From Chrysaora quinquecirrha (taxonomy: Eukaryota; Cnidaria; Scyphozoa; Semaeostomeae; Pelagiidae): a stretch of DNA of 64,000 bases. Where the stretch lies: the NCBI GenBank assembly GCA_014526335.1, contig JACTAT010000052.1, forward strand, positions 3,457,921 to 3,521,920, in the 5' to 3' direction. The position numbers and the translations under genes were made by a program. The notes below the pieces were generated by a model. It was not told the origin of the DNA. It saw nothing but the letters and a program-made list of their open reading frames with translations, and ran no database searches. Shown piece after piece: positions 22,903 to 36,300 of the stretch (position 1 is the stretch's first letter; the number at the start of each line of letters is the position of its first letter).

Positions 22903-24109
22903 ATGTTATCTGTGATCAGAAAAACTGCAATCAGTAGTGGCAACACCATTGCAAGAATTGCTGGCCTGACTTTTGCAAGACAATTCCAGACTACAATTGT
23001 TTCCGCTTCCGGAAACGACCAAAGTAAAAAAACACCCAGTGAAATAAACTGGCAAAGAAGATGCGAGCTTGCAGCTTGCTACAGAATACTGTATAACTTG
23101 AACTACCACGAGGGAATATGCAATCATTTATCTGCATCGTGTCCAGCAAGAGATGGTTCAGGCAAAGTGATGCTAATTGTTCCCTATGGGCTTGCTTGGC
23201 AAGAAGTGACTGCCTCAAGTCTTGTTGGAGTCAGCTTGAAAGATCCAAAGAATCCAGAAATCCTTGAAGAAGGCTGTGGGCAACCTGACATCTCAGCCCT
23301 TTCAATCCACAATGGAATACACCAAGCAAGATCTGACATGACCTGTGTTCTGCATACCCACACACCTAATGTCACAGCATTAACCTGTCTCAAAGACCCA
23401 ACATTGCAGATGCTGCATCAGAACTCTACTCGATTTCTCGGTGAATTGTGCTACGACACAGAGTATGATGGTACAGCAACATGCCTTGAAGAAGGATTCC
23501 GACTTGGAAAGATTCTTGGTAAAAGACTGTCATGATGATGGGTAATCACGGAGTACTGGTTCTTGGAAAAACTGTTGCTGAAGCCTTTGATCAAATATTT
23601 TACTTAGAGAGAGCGGCAGAAGTTCAGGTTTGAAATTTTCCATTCATTTACAGTCAATAAAACCTGGACTGTGGAATATGGAATGGAATGGAAGCTTGGA
23701 AATTTAAATCCTTGAAACAGAACAGAAAACTCTGGGATCTTCAAAACAAAACCAACCCCCTGAGATATTTGAAAAATTTCATTCCCTCTTTTTGCATTCA
23801 AATCTCCTGCTAATTGCTAAGAGTAGATGTTGCTGATTCCATTTTCCATATTCCATGTTTCACCCCCTCCACTCTGGAATGCTGTTTTAGTTTTATTCTT
23901 CTTGTTACTGGATGTAATCATAATTTCAGTTATGGTTTTTTTGCTAGATTCTGGCACTTTCCACTGGCAAAGAGTTGTCTATCATTCCGGATGGTCTGGC
24001 AGAACAGAATAAACAGTTTCACAGAGAAACAATGACACATTATGCAGAAATTCATTTCAATGCAATGAGAAGACTAATATCTGAAGAAAAACCAAAATAT
24101 GACTCATAA
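22903..24109 (+). CDS. Class II aldolase/adducin-head protein, mitochondrial-type leader, frameshifted
   Basis: Exon 1 is 22903-23627 and exon 2 is 23948-24109 (acceptor 'tttttgctag', stop TAA). The first 35 or so residues are Arg/Ser/Thr-rich without acids (MLSVIRKTAISSGNTIARIA), like a mitochondrial presequence. The class II aldolase fold follows: NYHEGICNHLSA, the zinc-ligand pair in VLHTHTPNV, and after the break MMMGNHGVLVLG. Exon 2 adds a helical tail. Oddity: the frame breaks just after GKILG at an AAAA run (23521-23524). Exon 1 is 725 nt, one short of a multiple of three, and one missing A there would rejoin both frames exactly. Homopolymer-length differences in the nearby duplication make a sequencing error likely, though a true null allele is possible. 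Substrate unknown: the family includes sugar-phosphate aldolases, methylthioribulose-phosphate dehydratase and adducin. It precedes TRIP13 by 280 bp on the same strand. Confidence 0.88.
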
Positions 24110-24388
24110 AACAAAACAAAAATTAAAGAAATTTATTGCTTTTAACAGAAGGGTTTATGATTTTAAATGCTGTACTTTGATTGTAAAAAGTTGCGTGTAG
24201 CTGTGTTTTTTCTTACAGGAAGTAACATTGAACCCTGATTCGTACCCAGGCTATCCAAGCCGCGCTCGATTTCCATTTGGCGGCAAAATTTGACGACGTC
24301 TTTTTTGGGCCTAACAGCTTTTTGCATATTCATGTTGTAAATTGTGTTCAAGCTGAGGTACAAAATAGTTGGCGGTCTTTTGCATCGG

Positions 24389-27300
24389 ATGGAAAGAGAT
24401 ATGGATAGGATTCCTGAGTTATCCCAAGCCTTGCCAACAGCTTCGAATGTAATTCTTCACCCAGAAGTACTGTTATTTCCGTCTAGGTAAGGAGTATCTA
24501 TCTGCAAGATCAAGAGATCAAAACCAACTTTAACACACGGGGGGTTGAAGTTCTAGCCTAAAGCCTCAAAGTTGCATTAGCATTCTCAACAATAGGAAAC
24601 AGTTGCCCTATTGTTTAGAAAACAATAGCCTCCAGGGCGCGGTGCACAAAGATTCTTCCAGTCTGGAAGGGGACTATGATGAATGAAAATGTACCCTCTT
24701 TCCCAGCACTGCAGCAGCACCCAAAAGTATATTAAGTACCCCTCTAGACAAAACATTGAAAAGAACGAAAGGAAATGCGCTGTTGCACTGAAGAGATCAG
24801 GATCAGATCTGCAAACTGGGTACCTAATCAGTGTAGCCAAGGGTCATATGGGGGATCATCCCAATCATCCCAAAGATAAATTTTTCATACATTTTTTTTA
24901 TATTTATAATACATTATTTTGGTAAATGGCCAACAAAGTTAAGTTTATTTTAGAAATCACAAGATATCAAGTGTTTAATGCAAATATCTTATAAAGCATC
25001 CAGAATTTAGTCTGGGCACAAATTTTCACTGTCCTAGCACTTGTGTTCTTAATTTTACGAGCATTCCAAATTTCTGATTTCATATACATAAGGCTTTGAC
25101 CGCAAAGAATGAAGTTGGTGAAACTTTTTACCCCACTTGGTCTAAGCCCTTATAAAGTCTTACTTTGAACAATTGTAAAATACAAGAGCTGAAATAGTAA
25201 AACTTTGCACATAGACTAAATTTTGGGTGCTTTATACAATTGTTGCATCAAAAGCTTGATATCTTGCGATTTGGAAAAATTTCAATTCTACTGAAGTGAT
25301 GGATTATTAATATCTTGTGTACTTAGTTCATTTTATTTTTCATCCAACTTTTACAGCTGTGCCTTGACAAGTCCTGAATTGAAAGAAGAAGTGAGACAAT
25401 TTCTGCTTAGAAAAGGATCAATTCTTTCAGATACAACATTTGTAGAATTTGACACCCCATTTCTAACAAAACATGTTAAAAGCATTAATGTTGGGGATAC
25501 TGATCTAATCCAAACAAATTGTTCAACCAATCAGGTATTAATTTCATTGTTTTAGATAAAATCATTATGGACAAATGTAGTATGGCGTTATGGTTTAAAC
25601 CAGCTAGCAAAAAAGCCAAGAAATAAGCCGGTGAGGGGTTTGTGCCCAAGCAATAGTAGCATCAGGGCCAAAACCAATGTCTATGTTAGTTTACCTACTT
25701 CTGATATCCTAGCTACTGGCCCCAAATACCCAAATAGACCGCACCATATGGCATTTTTACATCACTTCTAGGCAATATTAAAACCTATCTTGGCAATGAT
25801 TTTGGGGGTGACAGGCCCCCCATGCCCCCTGGACATAATTCAAAATGTGTGTGCTTTATCTTCATTGTTTGTGATTCATCATTAAAAACATTTGCTTGTC
25901 TACCACACTTTCTTGTGGCTGGATACTTTCCTGGTACAGTGAGGACATATCCACTTGAACTGAACACAATATCTTACTTTTTATTAAACATTTATAGATA
26001 TACTTGTTTCATACTGTCTGAGTGCCCCCGGCTATTGTCAAAGGAAAATCACAAAATTTCTGACAAAACTGAAAACTGGCCCCCCCATGTGATTTTATAG
26101 TCAACATCATCAACATCATCACCATCATTGTTGAAGACGACGAAGATCATGTTGAAGACCATGACGATCATGTTGAAGACGATGATGATCATCTTGAAGG
26201 CAGTGATCATGATTGGTGACCTTCGCATACATGATCATCATCGTCGTCATCGTCAGAGCATCATCAACATCATTATCATGTTCAGTAACCCTCGAAGCCC
26301 CCCATATGATTTTATAGTATTCCCCCAGTATTCCCTGCACCAGAGTTGCCAAACTTTGTATCTACTGTTTTGTAGGTTATCAATTTGAATTCATGTGAAC
26401 TGAACATGCATGTTTTTCAACTCTATGACCATGGTCCTGCCATGGAAGAGATAGAAGAAGAGGACATATCTGCTGCTAGTCACTGGGTTTTACCCTCTGG
26501 CAAGTTTCACTGTTTTTTATATCCATGTAATATTTGCCACATTATCTCGTTGTGGCATTGATAGACAGATTGTCTGGAATGACAGTTGATCACGGCCTGT
26601 AAAGCCTGGTTTCAATACGGTCTTAAAGTGGATTTCCACTTCAAAAAACCTACGCGTATTGACACGACTCGTAACACAGCACAACCACAGACATAGAATG
26701 TTGCAACTCCGCGAAGTAAGGCACGATTACCCGTATTGCTCTTCAATGTTTACGCGCTTTTTATAAAGAACCACTTTATAAGGAACCTACATGTAGAAGG
26801 CACGAAGATTTAAAGAACTTATACTACTAAAGAGAACATCGTTAAGGAACTTCTCAATGTCGAATGCTTTTATCACTGCAAATAATCAAGAAGTAGAAAG
26901 CCGGTTCCATTCAATTGAAGTCGAAAATCACATAAATTGTACGTTACACATGTAGCAAATGTTTCCTTGAGTAGTCTCGAGCTTTGCTCACATGCAATGC
27001 AAGTGTCTCTCTTTTATTGTTAAGACCACTGTATGTGCAGTAAAAATTAAGGAACTATTAAGGATTTTTTGGACTACAGTTGCCTCAAAAGAGGTTCAAA
27101 ACTAAGGAACTTTAAGAACTAGGCCTTGAGGTAGGTTCCTTATAAAAAAGCCCCAAAATTTATATTGATACACGTACTGTGTCCTTGATACGCGTACTGT
27201 ATCCGACTTCGGATTTGCGTCGATACTAGTACTAGTTTTGTTAAGTGAAAATCCACCTTAAAGCAATGGTCCCTGTCGTGTCTCCGCGTGACGGTGATTT

Positions 27301-30300
27301 CCCATATAATTGTAAGCGAGGGGGATGACGTGGGCTTAGGAAAATTCTCATGCGATGCCGTCGACGGAGACATGCTTAAAACATGTTCCCCTACATATCA
27401 TCGTAAGCTTCCTCGCACCCGACGATGTGAAAACCAGGCTTAACCCAGATTTTTCGCGTTATCATCCTTTTATCATCGAATTTTCCTTTCGTTACAGATG
27501 AAATGCATGGTCTATGGGATAGTTTAGTTTTCGATTCAAATGTTAAATTTAATGTAAGTAAGCAAGGAAATAGCAATTCATTGTCTTGTCAGAAAATGAA
27601 TTTCATGTTCTGTGCATGTTCTGTGTTTCTAGCAGTGCAGTGAAGTCGGATAATAGTGTTTCAGTACGTCATCTGAAGCGTTCAGACGTGATATTGCGTA
27701 GACGTACTCTCAAAGAGCAGAGATTTGTTATCTACATCTACATCTACGAATATAATCAGTAAAGCCCAAACGGGCATCGCACTGATGAGGGCAGTCTCCT
27801 TGCACGCAAGAGTCAGCAAAATAGGTGTCATGACCATAGCATGGACATGAGGCAAGTTGGAAATATTGGGATTTGAGAGAAAGACGGTCACGAAGGAGCG
27901 ACTCTTAGGAAAGGCCCTAAGCAGCAAAAGACAAGGACATTTTAATAACACCTAACAAAAACAAAAACACAACAAAAAATATGTTATATGTTATATGTTT
28001 TTATACATCATTGAGAGCCCAAAAGCTCTAGAAGCTACCGTAAAAGCCCTCCTTTTAAATCCCGATCTATAAGACTCACTCTTTCAAAGGAGAGTTTGAC
28101 CCTCTTCATTATTCCTTCCCCTTATTTTGGCCAATGAAAAGTGATAAACCAAAACAGCTCGGAGGGGATTGATATTTCTAGACTTACCGTTAAAACCGTT
28201 AAGGAAGTGCTACTCTGACAGCTTTTACGCCTTTCAATGTTGAATGTTGGAGGATATGAAAAGAGCAAAGAACTGAGACTGAATTGAGATTTAATAAATG
28301 CAGATGTTTTAAGACATCCATATTAGTTAGGAATACATCTTCCTAACTAATTTCAGCCACCCTTTGCAAGTCAAAACAGCCCTCCATATTTTCGTAAGAT
28401 GAAATGTGAATGCAATTCCTTGCACATGCACAACAGCGCTATGAAAAGAAGGTCACAAACAAACATACAAAAATCGTACGATTATATTCTGCTACACAGG
28501 CGCTTCGCTCTGCTCCGCAGCAAATATGATATTTTAGCGGGGCACGTATGTCAAGAAAAGTAACCATTTCAAGGATTTTCTGTACGGTGTAATTCTGGCA
28601 AAAGCGGCAATCGTCATCAATATCTTCATCATCATCAACATCATCACAATCATCATCATAACCACCACCATTATCATAATAATCATTGTCGTCATCGTTG
28701 TGCATAGTGATAAACATCTTTCATCATTTGACCGAAATAGCTTTATTCAACCAGAGGCGTTCTGTGAACAACTTGGCCATTTTCTCCTTAAAACGACCAG
28801 TATTATTGTCTCTACAGCTTCTAAATTATGCATATACAACTCTGCTGTTTTCTGACAAGTAAGTTTATTTGATTAACGCTCATTGTTGGTTTTTCTGGCC
28901 ATTTTGAGTTGATCGCTGTTCTATCTAACATGATAGTAACTTTAATTAAGACTAAGTATTTTATGTTTTAAATATGATATATAATTCTAAAAAATTGAAA
29001 ACTCGGCAGATTTTGAAGATTAGAAGCAAGGACCTTTTAACATTCTAAATATAGGGTGGGCTTCTCAACGTCCTGGCACACGCTAGCGAAACTATAATCA
29101 CAACTTTGGTGGATAATCACTACTGTGGTGGTACTTTTTGTCTACTGTGGTGGTAGTTTCTGCGCACTGTGGTGAATAACCACTATTGCCGTAGGTTATT
29201 ATGCTTTATGTGGTGGTAGTTTCTGTGTACTGTGGTCGGTAATCACTACTTGTGGTGGGTTATTATGCTTGATGTGGTTATTATGAAATCACAGCAAAAA
29301 TCTATAGATCGAGCAAGAAAAAACCGCAAAATCTACCACAGTACGAAAAACACCACCACATCAAGCATAATAACCCACCACAGTAGTGATGATCCACCAC
29401 AGTACGCAGAAAGTACCACCACAGTTTTGTGTATCAACCACAGTAGTGATTATAGGTTCGCTAGCGTGTGGCAGTAGATTTGCTTTTCCGTGTCCACACC
29501 TTGTTTGTAGACTAAACCTCTGGCTGCTCTGTTTGTGCCTCAGTCCTGACCTAAAACATTAATTGTACCATCTAAAGTAACTAAGCATCTGAACGATCTG
29601 CCGCTAGAGTCTGTATGTATCATTAAGATTTGATCAGTTTTTTTCCTTAAATCGATATTGCTTTGTTGTTATTTCAGAGGAATTGATAACAATATTATAT
29701 CATGGAACAGAGTAATTCTTCTGCATGGTAAGTAACATCGTTAACTTCAGTTTAAGGGTGCTTATGTAACTCAGTCATTTTGTTGATTAAACCTTGTGGT
29801 TGCAGAGATAACAACAACATTGGGTAAGTTGTTAAAACAAATGTGCCTCTCTCTACCCAGGTGCATAAATGGGTACCTGGTCGGTAGTTATGAGCGCCGT
29901 GTGTGGATGCACCCTGCTATATGCATCCAGACCAGGGATAAAGTGTGAAGTCGACTGAGTAGCCCTAGGCTAGTAGTAGACTCAAAAACAGAAACTAAAC
30001 TTTACTAACTTTAAACGAGTTAACCAGAGAGCCAGGCACGATTTTGCGTAGAAAATGCTACAGTTTTTTTCTGTGACCACTTTTTCGGCAGTAAAGACCA
30101 TTTTTAGCTATTTGATTTAAAGACCCACCCTGAAGCACATATGAGTTGTTGTTGTAAATGTTACTGTTGCTGTCAACGAAGAGTAAATATAATGATGATG
30201 ATAATGACGTATTTTTTTCAGGACCTCCTGGTACGGGAAAGACATCTCTCTGCAAAGCTCTTGCACAAAAACTTACGATACGACTTTCAGATAGGTATGC

Positions 30301-33300
30301 ATTAAACTTGTTTATACAAAAAATCAGTGTTCTATTGCGTTTGTAGGCAAACAGTAGAATCTAGCTTTAGCTCGACAGAATGTTCTTCAAATGTAAGCAT
30401 GGAAGGATTATGGTTAATTAATTCTGTTTTCTTTCCATTACAGGTTTACACATGGACAACTGTTAGAAATAAATAGTCATAGTTTATTTTCCAAATGGTT
30501 TTCAGAGGTAGGAACCTAATAATTATTATTCCTCTTATTATTCTACATAGAAACAAGCATAAAAGGCTTAACGGAGAAAGGATCTACATTTTTCGCCCTC
30601 TAGTTATGTTCTTTACTAATATTTTCTATACGTTGCGTCTTCTTTTCTATTAAAAAGGTATGCCATGTTTGAAGCATGATGCGTTGAGTTTGAGTGACAT
30701 TTTGTCTGCAAATGACAATGTTTATACAGGGTATTCCGAAAAAAAGGAACCCGGTAAAGAAACTTTTGTACCAAAGTCAAAATTTAATTTTTGAGCATTA
30801 AGTTTGGTACTCATGTTTCTGAAGGAATGAGAACTATGCTAACATCACTTTATAAAGCTTTACTTCATGAATAGCACTAGAAAGAAACAAAACTTTTGAT
30901 ACGGTATTTTTTTAGTCAACACAAAGAACAGCCAAATGTGCACTTCAAAAAAGCACAACTCGCCATTAACAATTTTTTAAACAATTTTTACCGTCTAAAT
31001 GAACAATTTTTCAAATATTTGGCCAAAAGTAACCAATGGTTGTATCAATAAACCCTTGCTGTACCTTATCCCAGCAATAGAAAATCCTCAAAGCTACGGT
31101 TCGCAAATAAAAACAATTTCTAAAGCGGGTTCGTTTTTTTCCAAACAACCTGTATGAAATCTCTAACATACGGTTATTTGGAAAGAGGCCTTCCGAGTCA
31201 GCTTAACATGTAAATTTTCTTACGTGTAGCACTTTCTTGCTCGTGCACTTCTCACAAAGTTCTTCAGTAAATTTATGCACTGATTGTAATCATAATCATC
31301 ATAACCTTCGTTCTCTTGCAGAGTGGAAAATTAGTTATGAAAATGTTCGCTAGAATTCAAGAACTAATAGATGATCGAGATTCCATAATTTTCGTTCTCA
31401 TCGATGAGGTAATGGTTACAGTAGCTCCTCTGTTTTACGCTAATAAGGTTATAAAATTTTGTCAGCGAACAATTCTGTATTCTCTATCTTCTTCTCCAAA
31501 ACAAATATTTGTTTTTGGCTAAAATTTCTTTTGTTTCTCTTTTTAGATAGAAAGTTTGACCGCAGCTAGAGCATCTGCAATGAAAGGTTCCGAACCATCA
31601 GATGCTATTAGAGTTGTCAATGCACTTCTAACACAGCTGGATCAAATCAAAAGGTAACAAAAACTATTTTATAATGTGCTGGTTTAACGAAACAAGCTTG
31701 CTTTTTTTTCTTACAGCTGAGCTACACTAACAGCCCCTTCACACAAGGAATTTCGAAGCGCTTTGAAACTGACGTTGATGTGCTTTCATTTCTTCAGTAT
31801 CTGTTCTTAGCTATTCGAGTGGATAATGGTGAACTGAAATTCAAAGCGCTCTGAACTCAGTGAAGAATCCTATGTGAAGGGGCTCTTAGTTCGTGATGAT
31901 TTTTTGGTCCTGACCCAACATTGTTTGTCAAACATTTGATTTTCGCTTGTTGAACTATGTGAATGCTTGATTTGCCCTATAATTTTTGTTCAAAACAGGA
32001 ACCCAAATGTTATAATCCTTACAACTTCGAATATCACTGGAGCTATTGATCTAGCATTTGTTGACAGGTATGTTCAGGGTGCATTCTTTTGAATCTTCGG
32101 TTTTGAATCTTGATTTGCTTCGCTCTTTTTATTCTACGGAGACATAGAACGGAAGCAAAACAATTCTCATTCCTAGAAAATGTCAGGTTTCCAAGAAGTA
32201 GCCCCTGACTTTCTGACTTCCCGTGCGCAACTGCATCTGTCTGTGCAAACTCTTGAAATCCAAGGAACTAATCAAAATTTTATTCCAACAAATGAGAAAT
32301 CATTGACACAAATCTTAACCCTCTCCCACCATTGTGGTAGACTTATTACCTTCCTCCCACTTTTTCGGAAACAGCTTCTAACAGCTACAATACAGCTGTT
32401 GTAGTGTGGAGGAGTGTAGACTACAACGAATGTAATAAGTCTACCATTTTGGTTCAAAAATTTTTCTCGATCCATCCTATATTGTCATGTGACCTAAAGA
32501 GGCACCAAAAACAACAACGATAAGCAGAATCAGATCCAAAAGGAACACAGAAATTTAAGCAATAAAAGAGAATTTCTACAAAAGCAATTCGCTTATTACG
32601 GTCGGACAAGGAGAAGTAACTCCGCTACTGCAATGAAAAGAACGGTAAAGTGTCAAATCAAACTTTTGCTTTGCTCCAAAAGGACGCACAATTAATTGAT
32701 TTACAGTTTTAATTAGTTATTTACTTCTTTATAGAGCTTTGTAGTTACATCTTTCCATATCCATAAACCCTAATTGCTTTTGCAAGTATACCAGCATAAG
32801 CATTTTAAAACCTTTTTTCATCTATCTGTAGAGCTGATATCAAGCAATACATAGGGCCACCATCCGTCAATGCTATCTATACGATTTTTCACTCTTGCAT
32901 TAAAGAGCTGACTGAGGTAAAATTATTTAATTATTGTTCTACACTTGAATGTTGCTAATTCCCCTTTGTTACTTTTCCACTTTCCACTTAGTAAAATTGC
33001 CACTTCCAACTTTGAAACGTGTGCCTGCACTGCTGTTTAAACGACTGCAGTATAAATTTTACTGCTGTGCAGGTATATGATACAAGGTGCTATATACCGT
33101 GATTGATACACCATACAGGGGCTGGTTGTGGTTATCAGGTTTTGTATAGAAGCAAAGGCATACCTATTGGGCATGTTGCTGTGCTTGGTGCGGATTGTAT
33201 TATGCTTAACATTATTTGTAAGATGCCACGTTTTTTATAAGGTGATTTACTATGATTTACCGGGGCGCGAAATCAATACTGCTTGGGCAAACATGACGAC

Positions 33301-36300
33301 TGTGGTAGCTTTGCCCACTGAAAAAATTTTGTATTCGATCATACTCTGAAGAAGCCTTGCTTGGCAGGGCGAAATATTAGCAAACTAAAAAACATAGTTG
33401 TCCTTTGTGTCTTGCGCGGCGGTGTTTCTGCCGACACTGTATTCATTCAACTCTTCGCCGCAAGAAGCTCTCTAGCTGAAAGCAAGTAGTAAACTAAGTG
33501 GTCTCTTCTTCTTTTTTCTGTTATTTTACCCACTAGTTTCAATGTCAAAGTAACGTGAGCTCTTGGTGTGGTATCAGTGTGGCTCTTACCTTAATTTTGC
33601 CTTTTTGATCGAAAATTGCTCGCTAAAACTTTCCATATTAAATTCTTTAAAGCTAATAATGTTTCATTTTAGAAAAAAATAATCTGCCCTGCCGAGCAAA
33701 TACTTACTGTCAGGTAATTTAGTTATTTGGATGATATTTTTAAGTTGTTGGATGTTCTGTTTCAGATATCTATTTTCAACTCAATAGGCAATTCGATATG
33801 TCTAAATTTTAATTCTGTATTCGAATACTCCCCACAGTAATGGTCAGGGCTAGGTCTACGAAAGTACCCCGGATATACCAAACAAAAGGGTTAGCCTCTT
33901 TGTAATCCTGCTCTATGTGAAGTTAGCGTTTTAAGGCAATTCTCAGTTTTCCCTGGCGCGGGGTCAGTTTGGAAATTGTGGTCATAAGTAGGTCATTTCC
34001 ATAATGAAGCGAACTTTTCAACAAAACTTACTAAAACAATGGGTACCACTCTTAAGAACTTTAAACTTAAAGATTCTTTAAATGTGTTATGTATATCATT
34101 GGTTTATCACAACGTTTTTCTTTATGTATAATATTCACGCTAGCGAATCTATAATCACTACTGTGGTGGATAATCACTACTGTGGTGGTACTTTTTGCGT
34201 ACTGTGGTGGTATAGTTTCTGCGTACTGTGGTGGATAATCAATACTGTGGTGGGTTATTATGCTTGATGTGGTGGGATACTATGCTTATTGGGGTAGTAG
34301 ATAGTGCGTGTGGTGGATAATCACTACTTGTGGTGGGTTATTATGCTCATTGTGGTGGTAGCTTCTGCGTAATGTGGTGGATAAACACTACTTTTGGTGG
34401 GTTACTACGCTTGTTGTGGTGGTAGTTTTTGCGTACTGTGGTGGATAATCACTACTTGTGGTGGGTTACTATACTTGCAGTGGTGGCAGTTTTTGCGTAC
34501 TGTGGTGGATAATCACTACTTGTGGTGGGTTATTATGTTTATGTGGTTAATACGAAAGCATAGCATAACTCTATAGATGAAGCAAGAAAAAGCCACAAAA
34601 TCCACCACAGAATGCAAAAATACCACCACATCAAGCATAATAACCCACCACAGTAGTAATTATCCACCACAGTACGCAGAAACTACCACCATAGTAGTGA
34701 TTATCCGCCACAGTAATGATAATCGATTCTCTAGCGTGATATTCTGCAGTGCTAAAAATTTAGCCCTAACATGTGTACTAAATCCACATTTAAGATATAA
34801 AATAATTGATTAGAACTGTCTTTTTCGTAGATCTTTGGAGCTAATGAGGTGTGTTATAACTCTTTTCTTGCTTTGGTCAAACCACCGTTAAAAGTTCAAT
34901 GTTTAATGCTGTTTATACTTCACACGATAAAAGGTATCTTCAAAAGGTGGGAAAGTGTATTCTGAATTTTCGTATTGGTCAGATTGTATATGTCAAGAAA
35001 TGATCCTTTTCTTTGCTGGCTTTAGGTTTGTTGACAACGCTGCAACCCATACAAGTCTGCATTTGCGTGAGATTGCAAAGTAAGTATGTACAATTTTTTT
35101 TAATAATTGTTTTTCTCCCTTTTCATGTACAATGCTAAGCTCTGTATTAACCGTTTATTTTCAATCAGCACATTAGTTTTGCCAAAGACTATTCCATTCT
35201 CTAGTTTAAACAAAATAGCGTTGTCTTGAGAAAGTTACATTGCAACCCTTTCTTTGGCTTAGAAAACACTACCAAGACAACTTTATTTGGTAAGAGGACT
35301 GGTTTATGTCTGTTTTTTCACATGGTAGTCATATTGAACACACACCTTAGTATTACAGACTAGCTTTGTGTCAATTGCTCTACGATGAATGGTAAAGTCT
35401 GCTGTAAGACATGGCAATAGAATCCAACACATGCATTTGTATTATAAAGACTAGCAAGATGGCTGGTCCTGCGTGTCGAATAGTAAAGTGTGTTGCTACA
35501 TTTTGCAGTGGAACCTAACACATGCAATAGTATTAACAACAAGCGAGGTGGCCAGTGCTGTGTATTGAATGGTAAAGTGTGCTGTCAGACTTTTCTGTTG
35601 CATCCATCACATGCATTAGTATTAGGGACTAGCTAAGTGGCTGGTGCTCTATGTTGAATAGTAGTGTGTTATCAGACTTTGCTATTAAGGACTAGCTAAG
35701 TGGCTGGTGCTGTATGTTGAATAGTAGTGTGTTATCAGACTTTGCTGTTGCATCCATCATATGCATTAGTATTAGGGACTAGCTAAGTGGCTGGTGCTGT
35801 ATGTTCAATAGTAGTGTGTTGTCAGACTTTGCTGTTGCATCCATCATATGCATTAGTATTAGAGACTAGCTAACTGGCTAGTGCTGTATGTTTAATAGTA
35901 GTGTGTTATCAGACCTTGCTGTTGCATCCATCATATGCATTAGGATTAGGGACTAGCTAAGTGACTGGTGCTGTATGTTGAATGGTAAAGTGTGTTATCA
36001 GACTTTGCTGTTGCATCCATCATATGCATTAGTATTAGAGACTAGCTAGGTGACTGGTGCTGCGTGTTGCATTGTAAAGTATTTTGTCACACTTTGGACT
36101 GGAATCCAACAAATCCATTAGTATGAGAAACAAGCTAGGTTGCTACCCTTGTGCACTGGGCCACCAAGCTATCACCTGTGGAGGGCTTGTGGAATGTTTT
36201 ATCATGATCAAGAGAAGCTTGTGGTTTTTTTTACAAAGAGCATTATTCACCTTGGTCAGTATTTAGGAGAGTTGTTAGAGTTTTGTTACTAGCCATGGTA

